A stretch of 64,000 nucleotides of DNA from JACKIC01 sp964543795 (GTDB lineage Bacteria > Planctomycetota > UBA1135 > UBA2386), in the NCBI GenBank assembly GCA_964543795.1, contig CAZIZN010000015.1, forward strand, positions 1 to 64,000. Direction: 5' to 3'. Shown piece after piece: positions 1 through 8,733 of this stretch. The notes beneath the pieces are model-generated. The model was not told the DNA's origin. It made no database searches and worked only from the letters and a program-made list of their open reading frames with translations. The translations under genes and the position numbers were made by a program. Every line of letters begins with the position of its first letter. The first letter of the stretch is position 1.

Positions 1-55
1 GAGACCCGAGACCCGAGACCCGAGACCCGAGACCCGAGACCCGAGACCCGAGACC
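1..55. repeat. Tandem heptamer repeat GAGACCC
   Basis: Seven perfect head-to-tail copies of GAGACCC, followed by six bases of an eighth, start at the first base of the window, so the array may continue upstream. The unit is 7 bp, so a change in copy number would shift any reading frame through it. No gene is recognised across it here. Confidence 0.95.
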
Positions 56-348
56 ACGTCGCGCATCTTCCGTTCTTCCATGCCTGCCTCGAGATTCCTG
101 ACGCCATCCCTCCCGCAGACGAAGCACCAGCCGCGCCTCGTAGACTTCGCATGCCTACCGGTAACGCCATTGGCTGACCAGGCCGCGCTGTTTCTACGGA
201 TCGCCGTTCCAACCGGCACACTCGACCCGCACCGATCCCCCGCTCGACGAACGCCTCCGCACCCCGCCCCCACAAACTCCGCCCTGCACGCTTGACGTCG
301 GCCCGCACCCATGCAACCCTGCGCTCATCCACTGGAGGAGCGGTCGCG

Positions 349-396
349 ATGAGTAGCCGACGCGAGGGCCGACGGGCCCGTTCGCAGCGTCGGTGA
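349..396 (+). CDS. Possible arginine-rich leader peptide (15 aa)
   Basis: ATG AGT AGC... encodes a 15-residue peptide with seven arginines. It is preceded by a strong Shine-Dalgarno (GGAGGAG, 334-340) at 8 nt spacing. It lies 180 bp before the start of the lysine operon, with a strong hairpin between them, so it could be a regulatory leader. Arginine codons are common by chance in such GC-rich DNA, and a lysine operon would be expected to use lysine codons. The call is tentative. Confidence 0.25.
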   Translation: MSSRREGRRARSQRR

Positions 397-473
397 AAGG
401 CGACGACCGCCGAAGCCCGATGCGCGCCGTCCGCGCCGCGGGTTGGACTCAGGGTTCAAACACCCGGGTCTGT

Positions 474-494
474 CGCGCCGGTCGTTCCGGCGCG
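474..494 (+). promoter_or_regulatory. Strong GC hairpin in the lysine operon leader
   Basis: Perfect 8-bp inverted repeat CGCGCCGG / CCGGCGCG around a 5-nt loop (TCGTT). It lies between the short arginine-rich ORF and the dapE-like start. No T-tract follows, so it is not a standard intrinsic terminator. It could be an attenuator element or a chance GC palindrome. Confidence 0.35.
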
Positions 495-575
495 GAGTGC
501 CAGGAAGCGCCGCGTACGACGTGTTCGGGGCTCCGGTGGTTGTTTCGTTCCGAAGCGACTCGCAGGAGTTCTCCC

Positions 576-1634
576 GTGACCCAGATCCTCCCGGCGCCCG
601 CCGGGGTTCCCACCGCCGCCTGGCTGCTCGACCGCACCGAAGCGCTCTGCCGCGCCGACACCACCACCGGCCGCGAGGACCACGGACTGCCGGCACTGCG
701 CTCGCTGCTGCGCGAACTCGGCGGGGCCATCGAACTGCAGGAGGTCGCGCCGGGCCGCCACAACGTGCTGGCCACCTGGGGCGTGCCGCGGCTCCTGTTC
801 TCGACCCACCTCGACACCGTGCCGCCGTTCCTGCCGCCGCGCCGGCAGGGCGACCTGCTCAGCGGCCGCGGCACCTGCGACGCGAAGGGCCAGATCGCCG
901 CCCAGCTCGGCGCGATCGCGACGCTGCTGCAGCGCGGCCACGGCGGCTTCGCCTGGCTCGGCGTCGTCGGCGAGGAGACGGACAGCATCGGGGCCATCGC
1001 CGCACAGGACTTCGCGCCGCGGTTGCAGACCTGCGTCGCCGCGGTCGACGGCGAACCGACCCGCAACATGCTCGCGACCGGCCAGCGCGGCACCCTGCAG
1101 CTGCGCCTGTCGACCAAGGGCAAGGCCGCGCACTCGGGCACGCCCGAACTCGGCAAGTCGGCGATCTGGCCGCTGCTCGACTGGCTGCAGCAGCTGCGCG
1201 AACTGCCGGGGCGGGAGGACGCGGAGCTCGGCCCCGAGGTCTGGAACCTCGGCGCCCTGCGCGGCGGCGGCGCGCCGAACGTGATCCCGGCCGACGCCGA
1301 GGCGATCCTGATGGTGCGCGCGCTGCCCGACTCGGAGTTCGAGGCGCTGGCGCGCGAACTGGCGCCGCCGGAGGGCAACCTCGAACGCGTTTCCTTCACG
1401 CCGCCCGAGCGCTTCCAGCGGCTGCCGGGCTTCGAACACACGACGGTGACGTTCGGCAGCGACGCGCCGCGCGTGCGTCGCCTCGTCGGCGGCCAGCAGG
1501 TCGTGCTCTGCGGCCCTGGCGACATCCGCGTCGCCCACACGCTCGACGAGCACATCACGGGCGCGGATCTCGCCGCCGGCTGCGATCGCCTCGTCGCCGT
1601 GGCCGAGACGCTGCTCCGGGGGACGCCCGCATGA
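576..1634 (+). CDS. dapE: M20 family metallopeptidase, probable succinyl-diaminopimelate desuccinylase
   Basis: A 352-residue zinc hydrolase of the M20 family. The metal-site motifs are visible in order: STHLDTVP (His and Asp), GRGTCDAKG (bridging Asp), GEETDS (catalytic Glu and Glu ligand) and a C-terminal AHTLDEH histidine. M20 enzymes deacylate several amino-acid intermediates; the position first in an operon with lysC, dapB, dapA and dapD points to removal of succinyl from N-succinyl-LL-DAP. The GTG start at 576 is chosen because AGGAG at 564-568 sits 7 nt upstream; an open frame back to 393 lacks this. The stop overlaps the lysC start (ATGA). An ArgE- or LysK-like substrate cannot be excluded from sequence alone. 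Confidence 0.85.
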   Translation: MTQILPAPAGVPTAAWLLDRTEALCRADTTTGREDHGLPALRSLLRELGGAIELQEVAPGRHNVLATWGVPRLLFSTHLDTVPPFLPPRRQGDLLSGRGTCDAKGQIAAQLGAIATLLQRGHGGFAWLGVVGEETDSIGAIAAQDFAPRLQTCVAAVDGEPTRNMLATGQRGTLQLRLSTKGKAAHSGTPELGKSAIWPLLDWLQQLRELPGREDAELGPEVWNLGALRGGGAPNVIPADAEAILMVRALPDSEFEALARELAPPEGNLERVSFTPPERFQRLPGFEHTTVTFGSDAPRVRRLVGGQQVVLCGPGDIRVAHTLDEHITGADLAAGCDRLVAVAETLLRGTPA

Positions 1635-3031
1635 TCGTCATGAAGTTCGGCGGCTCCTCCGTCGCGGACGGCGCCCGCCTGCGCCAGGTCGCGGAGCTGG
1701 TGCGCGCCGCCCAGCACCTGCAGCCGGTCGTCGTGCTCTCGGCGATGGGCAAGACCACGAACACCCTCTTCGCCGCCGCCGCCGCCGCGGAGAGCGGCGA
1801 CGCCGAGGCGGCGCTGGCTTTCGCCGGGCAGACGTTCCAGCTCGCGCGGGCGGCGGCCGGCGACCTGCTCGACGGCGCCGCGCTGCAACGCTGCGCGGAG
1901 CGGCTCGGCACGATGCACGAGGAGCTGCGCGTGCTGCTGCGCGGCGTCGCGCTGCTGCGCGAACTGACTCCTCGCACCCGCGACGCAATCGTCGCCCACG
2001 GCGAACGCGTCGCCACCGAGGTGCTGGCGGCCGCGCTCGGCCGCGGCGGCATCGCCACCGAACTCGTCGACGCACGCACCATCCTGCGCACCGACGCGCG
2101 GTTCGGCGGCGCCGCGCCGCAGCGCGCCCAGATCGCCGAACTGGCGCGGCAGCACCTGCTGCCGGCGCTGGTCGCCGGCAAGGTCGTCGTGACCCAGGGC
2201 TACGTCGGCGGCACCGCCGAAGGGCACACGACGACGCTGGGGCGCGGCGGCAGCGACTGGTCGGCGACCCTGATCGGCGCCGCACTGGGCGCGGACGAGG
2301 TGCAGATCTGGACCGACGTCGAAGGTGTCCTGACCGCCGATCCGCGCTACGTCGCGACCGCGCGCCCGATCGCGCGGCTGTCGCCGGCCGAGGCCGCCGA
2401 ACTGGCGGCGTTCGGCGCCAAGGTGCTGCACCCGGCGACGATCCAGCCCGCGGTCGAAGCTGGCATCCCGGTGACGGTCCGCCACACGCAGCGGCCGCAG
2501 GGCAGCTTCACGACGATCGACCCGCGGCAGGCGCCCGCGCGGCGCGAGGGCGTCGCCGCGCTCGCCACGCGCGGGCCGGTCACCGTGCTGACGATGACCA
2601 GCACGCGCATGCTGCAAGCGAGCGGCTACCTCGCGCGCCTGTTCGCCGTCTTCGGCGAACTCGGCATCAGTGTCGATCTCATCGCCACCGCCGAGGTGTC
2701 GGTCAGCTGCACCGTCGAACCCGATGCCCCGCTGGCGGCGCTGGTCGCAGCGCTGGCCGGCCACGCCCGCGTCGAGGTCGCGCAGGACCGCGCGATCGTC
2801 GCCGCGGTCGGCGAAGGGCTGTGCCGCGCGCCGCGCGTGCTCGAACGCGCCGCGCGCGCGCTCGGCGACCTCGTGCCCGAGCTGGTCTGCTTCGGCGGCA
2901 ACTCGCGCAACCTCTCCGTGGTCGTTCCCGCAGCCGACGCGCCGCGCGCCCTGCGGTCGCTGCACGCCGAGTTCTTCGAGACCGAAGCGCCGCGCGCGTC
3001 GCGCGATCTGGCCATGGGAGCGTCCTCGTGA
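1631..3031 (+). CDS. lysC: Aspartate kinase (monofunctional, with ACT domains)
   Basis: Phosphorylates aspartate at the entry to the lysine/threonine/methionine pathway. The 466-residue protein begins with the kinase signature KFGGSSV. Later it has the amino-acid kinase core TLGRGGSDWSATLIGAALGA and the VLHPATI segment. The C-terminal ~150 residues form ACT-type regulatory domains (GYLARLFAVFGELGISVDLI), the usual site of feedback by lysine. Length matches monofunctional LysC rather than a fused homoserine dehydrogenase. It starts within the dapE stop (ATGA) and its own stop overlaps the dapB start (GTGA), so translation is probably coupled. Confidence 0.95.
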   Translation: MIVMKFGGSSVADGARLRQVAELVRAAQHLQPVVVLSAMGKTTNTLFAAAAAAESGDAEAALAFAGQTFQLARAAAGDLLDGAALQRCAERLGTMHEELRVLLRGVALLRELTPRTRDAIVAHGERVATEVLAAALGRGGIATELVDARTILRTDARFGGAAPQRAQIAELARQHLLPALVAGKVVVTQGYVGGTAEGHTTTLGRGGSDWSATLIGAALGADEVQIWTDVEGVLTADPRYVATARPIARLSPAEAAELAAFGAKVLHPATIQPAVEAGIPVTVRHTQRPQGSFTTIDPRQAPARREGVAALATRGPVTVLTMTSTRMLQASGYLARLFAVFGELGISVDLIATAEVSVSCTVEPDAPLAALVAALAGHARVEVAQDRAIVAAVGEGLCRAPRVLERAARALGDLVPELVCFGGNSRNLSVVVPAADAPRALRSLHAEFFETEAPRASRDLAMGASS

Positions 3032-3759
3032 CCGCCGCCCGCATCGGCCTGTTCGGCAAGGGCCGCCTCGGCAGCGCCATCGCCGCCGCCGCCGGTCCTC
3101 GCCTCGTCTGGCAGGTCTCGCGCACCGCACCGCCGGACGCCTCGGTCGACGTCGCCATCGAGGCGTCGAGCGGCTCGGTCCTGTTCGGGCGACTCGCCTG
3201 GGCGCTCGATCACGGCGTGCCGCTCGTGATCGGCAGCACCGGCTGGGAGGCTCCCGACCTGGCGAAGATGGTCGAGGGCCGCATCGGCGTCGTCGTCGCA
3301 CCGAACTTCTCGCTCGGCGTCGCCCTCGTGCGCCGTATGACGCTGGCGCTGGCGCGCTTCGCCGCGCTCGATCCGGCGCGCGACCCGTACGTCGTCGAGC
3401 ACCACCACGGCAAGAAGCACGACGCGCCGTCGGGCACCGCCAGACTGCTCGCGCGCACCGTGCTCGCGGGCTGCCCGCGCAAACACGAGTGGCGCCTGGG
3501 CGGTCCGCTCGAGGCCGACGAACTCAGCGTCGCCGTCGTGCGCGCGGGTTCGACCTACAGCGAACACCGCGTCGGCATCGACGCACCGGCCGAGGTGATC
3601 GAACTGCGCCACTCCGCGCGCAGCGCCGCGGCGTTCGCCGACGGCGCGCTCGTCGCCGCCGATTGGATCCGCACCCGCAAGGGCCTGTTCACCATGGACG
3701 ACGTCGCCGCGTCCGTCCTCGACCCGTTGTTCGCCGATCTCGGCGGAGGCACCGCATGA
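3028..3759 (+). CDS. dapB: 4-hydroxy-tetrahydrodipicolinate reductase
   Basis: NAD(P)H-dependent reduction of HTPA to tetrahydrodipicolinate in lysine/DAP synthesis. The 243-residue product starts with a dinucleotide-binding loop (GLFGKGRLGS, residues 7-16). It carries the family signature EHHHGKKHDAPSGTA (about 124-138), which holds the catalytic His and Lys, after the conserved APNFSLGV stretch. The GTG start at 3028 overlaps the lysC stop by 4 bp and has GGGAG at 3016-3020, 7 nt upstream. An earlier open frame from 2821 is a shadow inside lysC. Length is slightly below the usual 250-270 residues. Confidence 0.95.
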   Translation: MTAARIGLFGKGRLGSAIAAAAGPRLVWQVSRTAPPDASVDVAIEASSGSVLFGRLAWALDHGVPLVIGSTGWEAPDLAKMVEGRIGVVVAPNFSLGVALVRRMTLALARFAALDPARDPYVVEHHHGKKHDAPSGTARLLARTVLAGCPRKHEWRLGGPLEADELSVAVVRAGSTYSEHRVGIDAPAEVIELRHSARSAAAFADGALVAADWIRTRKGLFTMDDVAASVLDPLFADLGGGTA

Positions 3760-4664
3760 CGACCCTCGATTCCCCGCGCTGCACCGGTCTCGGCGTCGCG
3801 CTCGCGACGCCGTTCACCGGGGGCGGTGATCTCGACCTGCCCGCGCTCGCGTCCCTGACGCGCCACGTGACCCAGGGCGGCGCCGACTTCGTGGTCGCGC
3901 TCGGCTCGACGGGCGAAGCCGCCATGCTCGGCGAGGCCGAACGCGACATCGTCGTGCGCACCGTCCTGCAGCACGCCGGCGAGGCCGCCGTGTTCGTCGG
4001 CACGGGCGCCTCGTCGACCTCGCAGGCGACGGCCTGGACCGTGCGGGCGCGCCAGCTCGGCGCGCACGGCGCGCTCGTCGTCGTGCCGCCCTACACGCGA
4101 CCCACCCAGCCGGGTCTGCTCGCCCACTTCCGCGCCGTCGCGCGCGCCGTGCCGGACCTGCCCGTGATCGCCTACAACGTCCCCTCGCGCACGGGCACCA
4201 ACCTGCTGCCGGCGACGTTGCAGCAGCTCTGGGCCGAACCGAACGTCGTCGCGATCAAGGAATCGTCGGGCGACCTCGGGCAGATCGGTCGGATCGCGGC
4301 CGAGCTGCCACCGGGCAAGCTGCTCCTGGCCGGCGACGATCCGCTGGCGCTGGCGACGATCGCGGTCGGCGGCTGCGGCCTGGTGTCGGTCGCCGGCAAC
4401 GTGGTGCCGCGCGCCGTCGCCGATCTCGTCGCCGCCGCCCGCGCCGGCGAACAACGCCGGGCGCGCGAACTGCAGGCGTCGCTGCTGCCGCTGTTCGAGG
4501 CCCTTTCCGCCGAACCCAATCCGATCCCGGCGAAGGCCGCGCTGGCGCTGATCGGGCTGGCCGATCCGACCCCGCGACTGCCTCTGCTGCCCGCCACCGC
4601 CGCGACGCGCGATCGCCTGGCGACAGCACTGCGCACGCTGCGCGCGGAGGTGGTGCATGCCTGA
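3756..4664 (+). CDS. dapA: 4-hydroxy-tetrahydrodipicolinate synthase
   Basis: Condenses pyruvate with aspartate semialdehyde, the committed step to lysine. The 302-residue TIM-barrel protein has the GSTGEAAML signature near residue 50, the active-site tyrosine in AYNVPSRTGTN (Y140) and the Schiff-base lysine in VAIKESSGD (K168). ATG at 3756 overlaps the dapB stop by 4 bp, and the end overlaps dapD by 8 bp. The operon therefore encodes the consecutive steps DapA-DapB-DapD. Confidence 0.96.
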   Translation: MTTLDSPRCTGLGVALATPFTGGGDLDLPALASLTRHVTQGGADFVVALGSTGEAAMLGEAERDIVVRTVLQHAGEAAVFVGTGASSTSQATAWTVRARQLGAHGALVVVPPYTRPTQPGLLAHFRAVARAVPDLPVIAYNVPSRTGTNLLPATLQQLWAEPNVVAIKESSGDLGQIGRIAAELPPGKLLLAGDDPLALATIAVGGCGLVSVAGNVVPRAVADLVAAARAGEQRRARELQASLLPLFEALSAEPNPIPAKAALALIGLADPTPRLPLLPATAATRDRLATALRTLRAEVVHA

Positions 4665-5472
4665 GCCGACGCTCGAGCAGTACTTCGCCGCGACCGACGC
4701 CGAACTGACCGGCGATCCGCACTGGGCCGCCATGCACCTGCGCCTGCTGCGTGCGCTCGAGAGCGGCGAACTGCGGGCCGCGCAGCGCGGCGACGACGGG
4801 GTCTGGCGCGCCGTGCCGTGGGTCAAGCGCGCGATCCTGGTCGGCTTCCGCAACTCGACGATGGCCGCGATCGAGGCCGAGCCGGCGCCGTTCTTCGACA
4901 AGACGGCGTATCCGGTGCGTACGTTCGCGCTCGACGACAAGGTGCGCATCGTGCCGGGCGGCACGTCGATCCGGCGCGGCGCGTTCGTGGCGCCCGGCGT
5001 CGTCGTGATGCCGCCGGCCTACGTCAACGTCGGCGCCTGGGTCGACACGGGCACGATGGTCGACAGCCATGCGCTGGTCGGCTCGTGCGCGCAGATCGGC
5101 AGGAACGTGCACCTGTCGGCGGGCGCGCAGATCGGCGGCGTGCTCGAACCGGCGCACGCGAGCCCCGTGGTGGTCGAGGACGGTGCGTTCGTCGGCGGGC
5201 TGTGCGGCGTGTTCGAAGGCGTCGTCGTGCGCGAGCGCGCCGTGCTCGCCGCCGGCGTCGTGCTCACCGCGGCGACGGTCGTGCACGACCTCGTGCACGG
5301 CTGCGAGCGGCGCGGCGAGATCCCCGCCGGCGCGGTCGTCGTGCCCGGCACGCGACCGGCGCGCGGCGACCACGCGCGGCAGCACGGGCTGGCGGTCGCA
5401 GCGCCCCTGATCGTCAAGTATCGCGACGAGCGCACGGATGCGGCGACGGCGCTCGAAGCGGCGCTGCGCTGA
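4657..5472 (+). CDS. dapD: 2,3,4,5-tetrahydropyridine-2,6-dicarboxylate N-succinyltransferase
   Basis: Transfers succinyl from succinyl-CoA to tetrahydrodipicolinate, so this organism uses the succinylase branch of DAP synthesis. The protein has 271 residues, close to the E. coli enzyme. It has an N-terminal helical part followed by a left-handed beta-helix of hexapeptide repeats (about residues 95-215; e.g. VGAWVDTGTMVDSHALVGSC). This branch needs a desuccinylase, which supports DapE for the first gene of the operon. It is the last gene of the operon. The convergent gene downstream begins 18 bp after its stop, with no clear terminator between them. Confidence 0.95.
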   Translation: MPEPTLEQYFAATDAELTGDPHWAAMHLRLLRALESGELRAAQRGDDGVWRAVPWVKRAILVGFRNSTMAAIEAEPAPFFDKTAYPVRTFALDDKVRIVPGGTSIRRGAFVAPGVVVMPPAYVNVGAWVDTGTMVDSHALVGSCAQIGRNVHLSAGAQIGGVLEPAHASPVVVEDGAFVGGLCGVFEGVVVRERAVLAAGVVLTAATVVHDLVHGCERRGEIPAGAVVVPGTRPARGDHARQHGLAVAAPLIVKYRDERTDAATALEAALR

Positions 5473-5490
5473 GGCGCGCGCCGCGGCGGC

Positions 5491-7530
5491 TCACTTCACC
5501 GCGCGGTACATCCCGCCCGTCTCCTCCGCGATCGACTTCAGCAGCGCCGACTCGAGCCCGATCGCGATGCAGTGCACGACGACCTGCCGCGAACGGTTCC
5601 ACCGGCGCACCTCCTGCAGGATGTCGGCCGGGTCCGTGAGCCTGCCCGCGCTCGGTTCGCCGTCGGTCAGCAGGTAGATCGTGTCGACGCTGGGGTCGGT
5701 GTAGGCGGTCTCGAGGCTGTCGAAGATGTTCGTGCCGCCCGCCGGCTGCAGCTGCCGCACGCGCGCGAGGATCTCCTTGCGGTTCTCGTCGTCGAGCTTG
5801 CGCAGCTCCTTCCAGAGCGGCTTCACGGTCGTGTCGTAGACGATGAGGTTGCAGTGATGCGTGCCCGGCAGCGCCTCGAGCACCTGCGCGAGCTGCTTCT
5901 TCGCCGCTTCGAGCCGGGTGAACTTCTTGTCGGTCCCGACCCTGGCTCGCATCGAGCCGCTGTGGTCGATCAGGAACGCGAGCTGGGTGCTGACCAGCGG
6001 GATGTCGTAGTAGGAAGAGGTCTTGGCGCTGCTGCTGCCGACCGCGGTGCGCACGGTGTCCTCGTGCGGCAGCACGAAGCCGCGCTGGTTGTCGCGCCAC
6101 CACGCTTCCCACTCCTTCCTGCTGAAGCAGCGTGTGCCCGTGTGACGGAACAGCGCCTGCGACAGCTCGTCGGCCAGCCGCCCCCCTTCCTTGTCGACGC
6201 GCGCGATCAGCAACGGGATCGAGCCAACCTGCCGGAACCGCGCCAGATAGCGGATCGCGATCGAGCGCAGCTGCCAGGCCTTCGAGCCGAGCGAGTCCTG
6301 GGCGAGTTCGATCGCGGTGTCGGCCCCGAGGTCGAGCAGCAGCGACAGGCCGACGGTCCGCACCTCCGGATCCTTCGCGGCCGCCAGTCCGAACAGGTCG
6401 TTGCGCCACGACGGGTCCTTGGCGAGCAGATCGTGCAGGCCGATCGCGAGGTCGAGCGACTCCTTCTTCGGGCGCTTGAGTGCGGCGCGCACCTTGGCCA
6501 CAAGCGGCTGCACCGCCTCCTTGGGCGCCTTCTCGAGCAGGAGCCGCGCCGCCGCGCGCGCGTCGGGATGTTCGTGTTCGAGGCCGGTCGTGGCGAGGAA
6601 CCTCAGCAGCGCCGGATCCTTCGCCGCCGCGTCGGCGGCCTTGCGCAACGCGGTGCGTACGGCGGGGTTCTTCAGCTGCCCGAGGCGCAGCAGCACGGGG
6701 TAGAAGTCGGCCTCGCCGACGATCGACAGGCCGACGATCGCGTCGGCCGCCGCCTGCGGCGGCACGATCTCGGGCAGCTTCTCGACGACGTCGAGTGCCA
6801 GCGCCTTGCTGCGCTCGTGGCCGGCCTCCGCGAGCTGGCGCCACGCCATCGCGGCGGCGGTGATCCTGGCCTCGCGCACGAGCCGCACGCGCGCGGCGTC
6901 GAGCGGCGGCACGCCGCTCACGCCGTCGAACAGGCGCAGCGATGCGACCAGGTCGGGTTCCTTGCCGCCGTCGAGCAGGCGCACCAACGCGCGGATCGCC
7001 CGGTCGTCGCGCCTGGCGATCAGCGCCGTCGCGGCGACGTCGCGGACGGCGCGCGGCGTGGTGTCGTCGCCGGCAGTCGCCAGGTCGACGAGCCGATCGA
7101 CCGCGCGGTCGCCCATCGTGGCCGCGGCATCGGCGGCGGCGCGGCGCACGTGGGGCGGCGCGGATTCGCGCAGCAGCACGGCGCGCACGGCGTTCTCGAG
7201 GTCCTTGCGCGGCACCTTGGCGATCGCCTGCAGCACGACCGCCGCGAACGGCGTGTCGGCCGCGGCGGTGAGTTCGCGGCCGAGGTAGTCGACGACCTCG
7301 GGGGCATCGATCTCGCCGAGCCAGAGCAGCGCCTTGTTGCGCAGCGCGTCCTTGCCGCGCTGGTCCTTCCACTGCTCGTAGTCGGCGATGGCCTTCTGGA
7401 TGCGTTCGGTGTCGGCGGACGCGGGCACCGCCCGCGCGGGGTCCTGGCCGGCGGACGGAACCGTGGCCTGCGCGGACAGCGCCGCGAGCACGGCCAGCGG
7501 GAAGGTGGCCTGGAAGGCGATGCGAAGCAC
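5491..7530 (-). CDS. Exported HEAT-repeat and von Willebrand factor A protein
   Basis: A 679-residue protein with an N-terminal signal peptide (LAVLAALSAQA). It has a long alpha-helical HEAT-like region (about 40-480) and a C-terminal VWA domain (about 518-679). The MIDAS motif DHSGS is present (LIDHSGSM), with later TN and LLTDGEPS elements. Between them is the sequence GTRCFSRKEWEAWW, a TG-F-W-W signature that recurs in the VWA/HEAT protein at 46350-48131 and, less completely, at 52721-53461. Such proteins are common in Planctomycetota and their role is unknown; metal-dependent adhesion or protein assembly in the periplasm is plausible. The start codon is GTG without an obvious ribosome binding site. 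Confidence 0.85.
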   Translation of the reverse strand: MLRIAFQATFPLAVLAALSAQATVPSAGQDPARAVPASADTERIQKAIADYEQWKDQRGKDALRNKALLWLGEIDAPEVVDYLGRELTAAADTPFAAVVLQAIAKVPRKDLENAVRAVLLRESAPPHVRRAAADAAATMGDRAVDRLVDLATAGDDTTPRAVRDVAATALIARRDDRAIRALVRLLDGGKEPDLVASLRLFDGVSGVPPLDAARVRLVREARITAAAMAWRQLAEAGHERSKALALDVVEKLPEIVPPQAAADAIVGLSIVGEADFYPVLLRLGQLKNPAVRTALRKAADAAAKDPALLRFLATTGLEHEHPDARAAARLLLEKAPKEAVQPLVAKVRAALKRPKKESLDLAIGLHDLLAKDPSWRNDLFGLAAAKDPEVRTVGLSLLLDLGADTAIELAQDSLGSKAWQLRSIAIRYLARFRQVGSIPLLIARVDKEGGRLADELSQALFRHTGTRCFSRKEWEAWWRDNQRGFVLPHEDTVRTAVGSSSAKTSSYYDIPLVSTQLAFLIDHSGSMRARVGTDKKFTRLEAAKKQLAQVLEALPGTHHCNLIVYDTTVKPLWKELRKLDDENRKEILARVRQLQPAGGTNIFDSLETAYTDPSVDTIYLLTDGEPSAGRLTDPADILQEVRRWNRSRQVVVHCIAIGLESALLKSIAEETGGMYRAVK

Positions 7531-7686
7531 GGTCGGAATCGGCGAGGGGCCGGACCATGCTAGCCCGGCCCGCGGGCGCCACTACCCCCGGCGACGGCAA
7601 GTTCGCGGGGCACACCACCTGCCCGGATCCCAGGGCGATCGCACCGACGCACCAACGCCACCGCGCCCCCCTGCGTATGCGCACCC

Positions 7687-8724
7687 ATGCGCCACGCCGC
7701 CCCCCTCCTGTTCCTGCTCACCGCCACGGTCGTCGCGCAGGCGGACACCCCACCCCCGGCCGACCGCCTGCTGGTCGCCAACAAGGCGGAACACACGCTC
7801 TCGGTGCTCGACCCGGCCACCGGCCGCGAACTGGCGCGCCTGCCGACGGGCACCGGCCCCCACGAGGTCGCCGTGTCGCCCGACGGCCGCCTCGCCGTCG
7901 TCAGCGACTACGGCGACCAGAAGCCGGGCTCGACGCTCACCGTCGTCGACCTCGTCGAGCCGAAGGTGCTGCGCACGATCGCCCTGACGATCGTCGAGGG
8001 CGAAGGCGACGAGCGCCGCGAGCGGCTGCTGCTGCGCCCGCACGGCCTCTGCTTCGTGGCGCCGACACGGCTCGCGGTCACGAGCGAGAGCACCCGCCGG
8101 CTGGCGATCGTCGACCTCGCCGCGGGCAGCGTGCTGAACACGTTCGCGACCCCGCAGACCACCATGCACATGGTCGCCCGCGGCGGCGACCCGCAGCTGC
8201 TCGCCGCGACGAGCATCCGCGAAGGCTCCGTCGCGCTGTTCGACCTGCGCGGGGCGGCTCCGCCGTCGATCGTGCCGACCGGCGAAGGCGCCGAGGGCCT
8301 CGCCGTGCACCCCACGAACGGCGAGATCTGGGTCGGCAACCGCGCCGCCAACACCGTGTCGATCGTCGACCGCGCCAAGGCCGAGGTCGTGAAGGAACTC
8401 GCGACCGGCGACTTCCCGTTCCGCATCGCCTTCACGCCCGACGGCCGCCTGGCGCTCGTCACGTGCGCCGAGAGCGGCGACGTGCAGGTGTTCGACGCGT
8501 CCAAGCGCGAGCGGACTGCGTCGATCTCGATCCACGGCGACGCCAGCGAACAGAGCGCGCTACCGATGGGCCTCTGCGTCGATCCCGAGGGCAAACGGTG
8601 TTTCGTGGCGTGCGGCCGCGGCGAGTTCGTCGCGGTCCTGGACCTCGTGAAGCACGAGGTCGTCGCCCGCTGGCCGACGGGCCGCGGACCCGACGGCATC
8701 GCCTTCGTGCGCCGCTCGCGGTGA
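7687..8724 (+). CDS. Exported YncE-like seven-bladed beta-propeller protein
   Basis: 345 residues with a signal peptide (LLFLLTATVVAQA). It then has repeated YVTN-type blades of the form LxVxNKAxxTLSVLDPATGRELARLPTGTGPHEVAVSPDGR. The blades recur as VSIVDRAKAEVVKELATGDFPFRIAFTPDGR and near the end. YncE-family proteins sit outside the inner membrane; a few bind DNA or act as enzymes, but most have no known role. There is no Shine-Dalgarno; a TATGCG box lies 5 nt before ATG (7676-7681), compatible with a leaderless transcript. Confidence 0.85.
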   Translation: MRHAAPLLFLLTATVVAQADTPPPADRLLVANKAEHTLSVLDPATGRELARLPTGTGPHEVAVSPDGRLAVVSDYGDQKPGSTLTVVDLVEPKVLRTIALTIVEGEGDERRERLLLRPHGLCFVAPTRLAVTSESTRRLAIVDLAAGSVLNTFATPQTTMHMVARGGDPQLLAATSIREGSVALFDLRGAAPPSIVPTGEGAEGLAVHPTNGEIWVGNRAANTVSIVDRAKAEVVKELATGDFPFRIAFTPDGRLALVTCAESGDVQVFDASKRERTASISIHGDASEQSALPMGLCVDPEGKRCFVACGRGEFVAVLDLVKHEVVARWPTGRGPDGIAFVRRSR

Positions 8725-8733
8725 CCCCGCTGC

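Larger units (their letters stand above)
56..575. other. Non-coding leader region before the lysine operon
   Basis: About 520 bp without a convincing protein gene. It contains a very short ORF with a strong ribosome binding site (349-396) and a strong hairpin (474-494), described separately. An open frame at 80-295 has no ribosome binding site and a low-complexity product, so it is not called. The region probably holds the promoter of the lysine operon, but I cannot place it. Confidence 0.5.

Noticed and set aside
80..295. 71-codon open frame in the leader
   Set aside because: No ribosome binding site, no similarity and biased composition.
453..475. T-arm-like GGGTTCAAACACCC suggesting a tRNA
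   Set aside because: The base after the 7-nt loop is A, not C61, and no acceptor or anticodon arm fits around it.
449..3301. 950-codon minus-strand open frame antisense to the lysine operon
   Set aside because: Arg/Ala/Gly-rich shadow frame typical of GC-rich DNA; the plus strand holds three verified enzymes.
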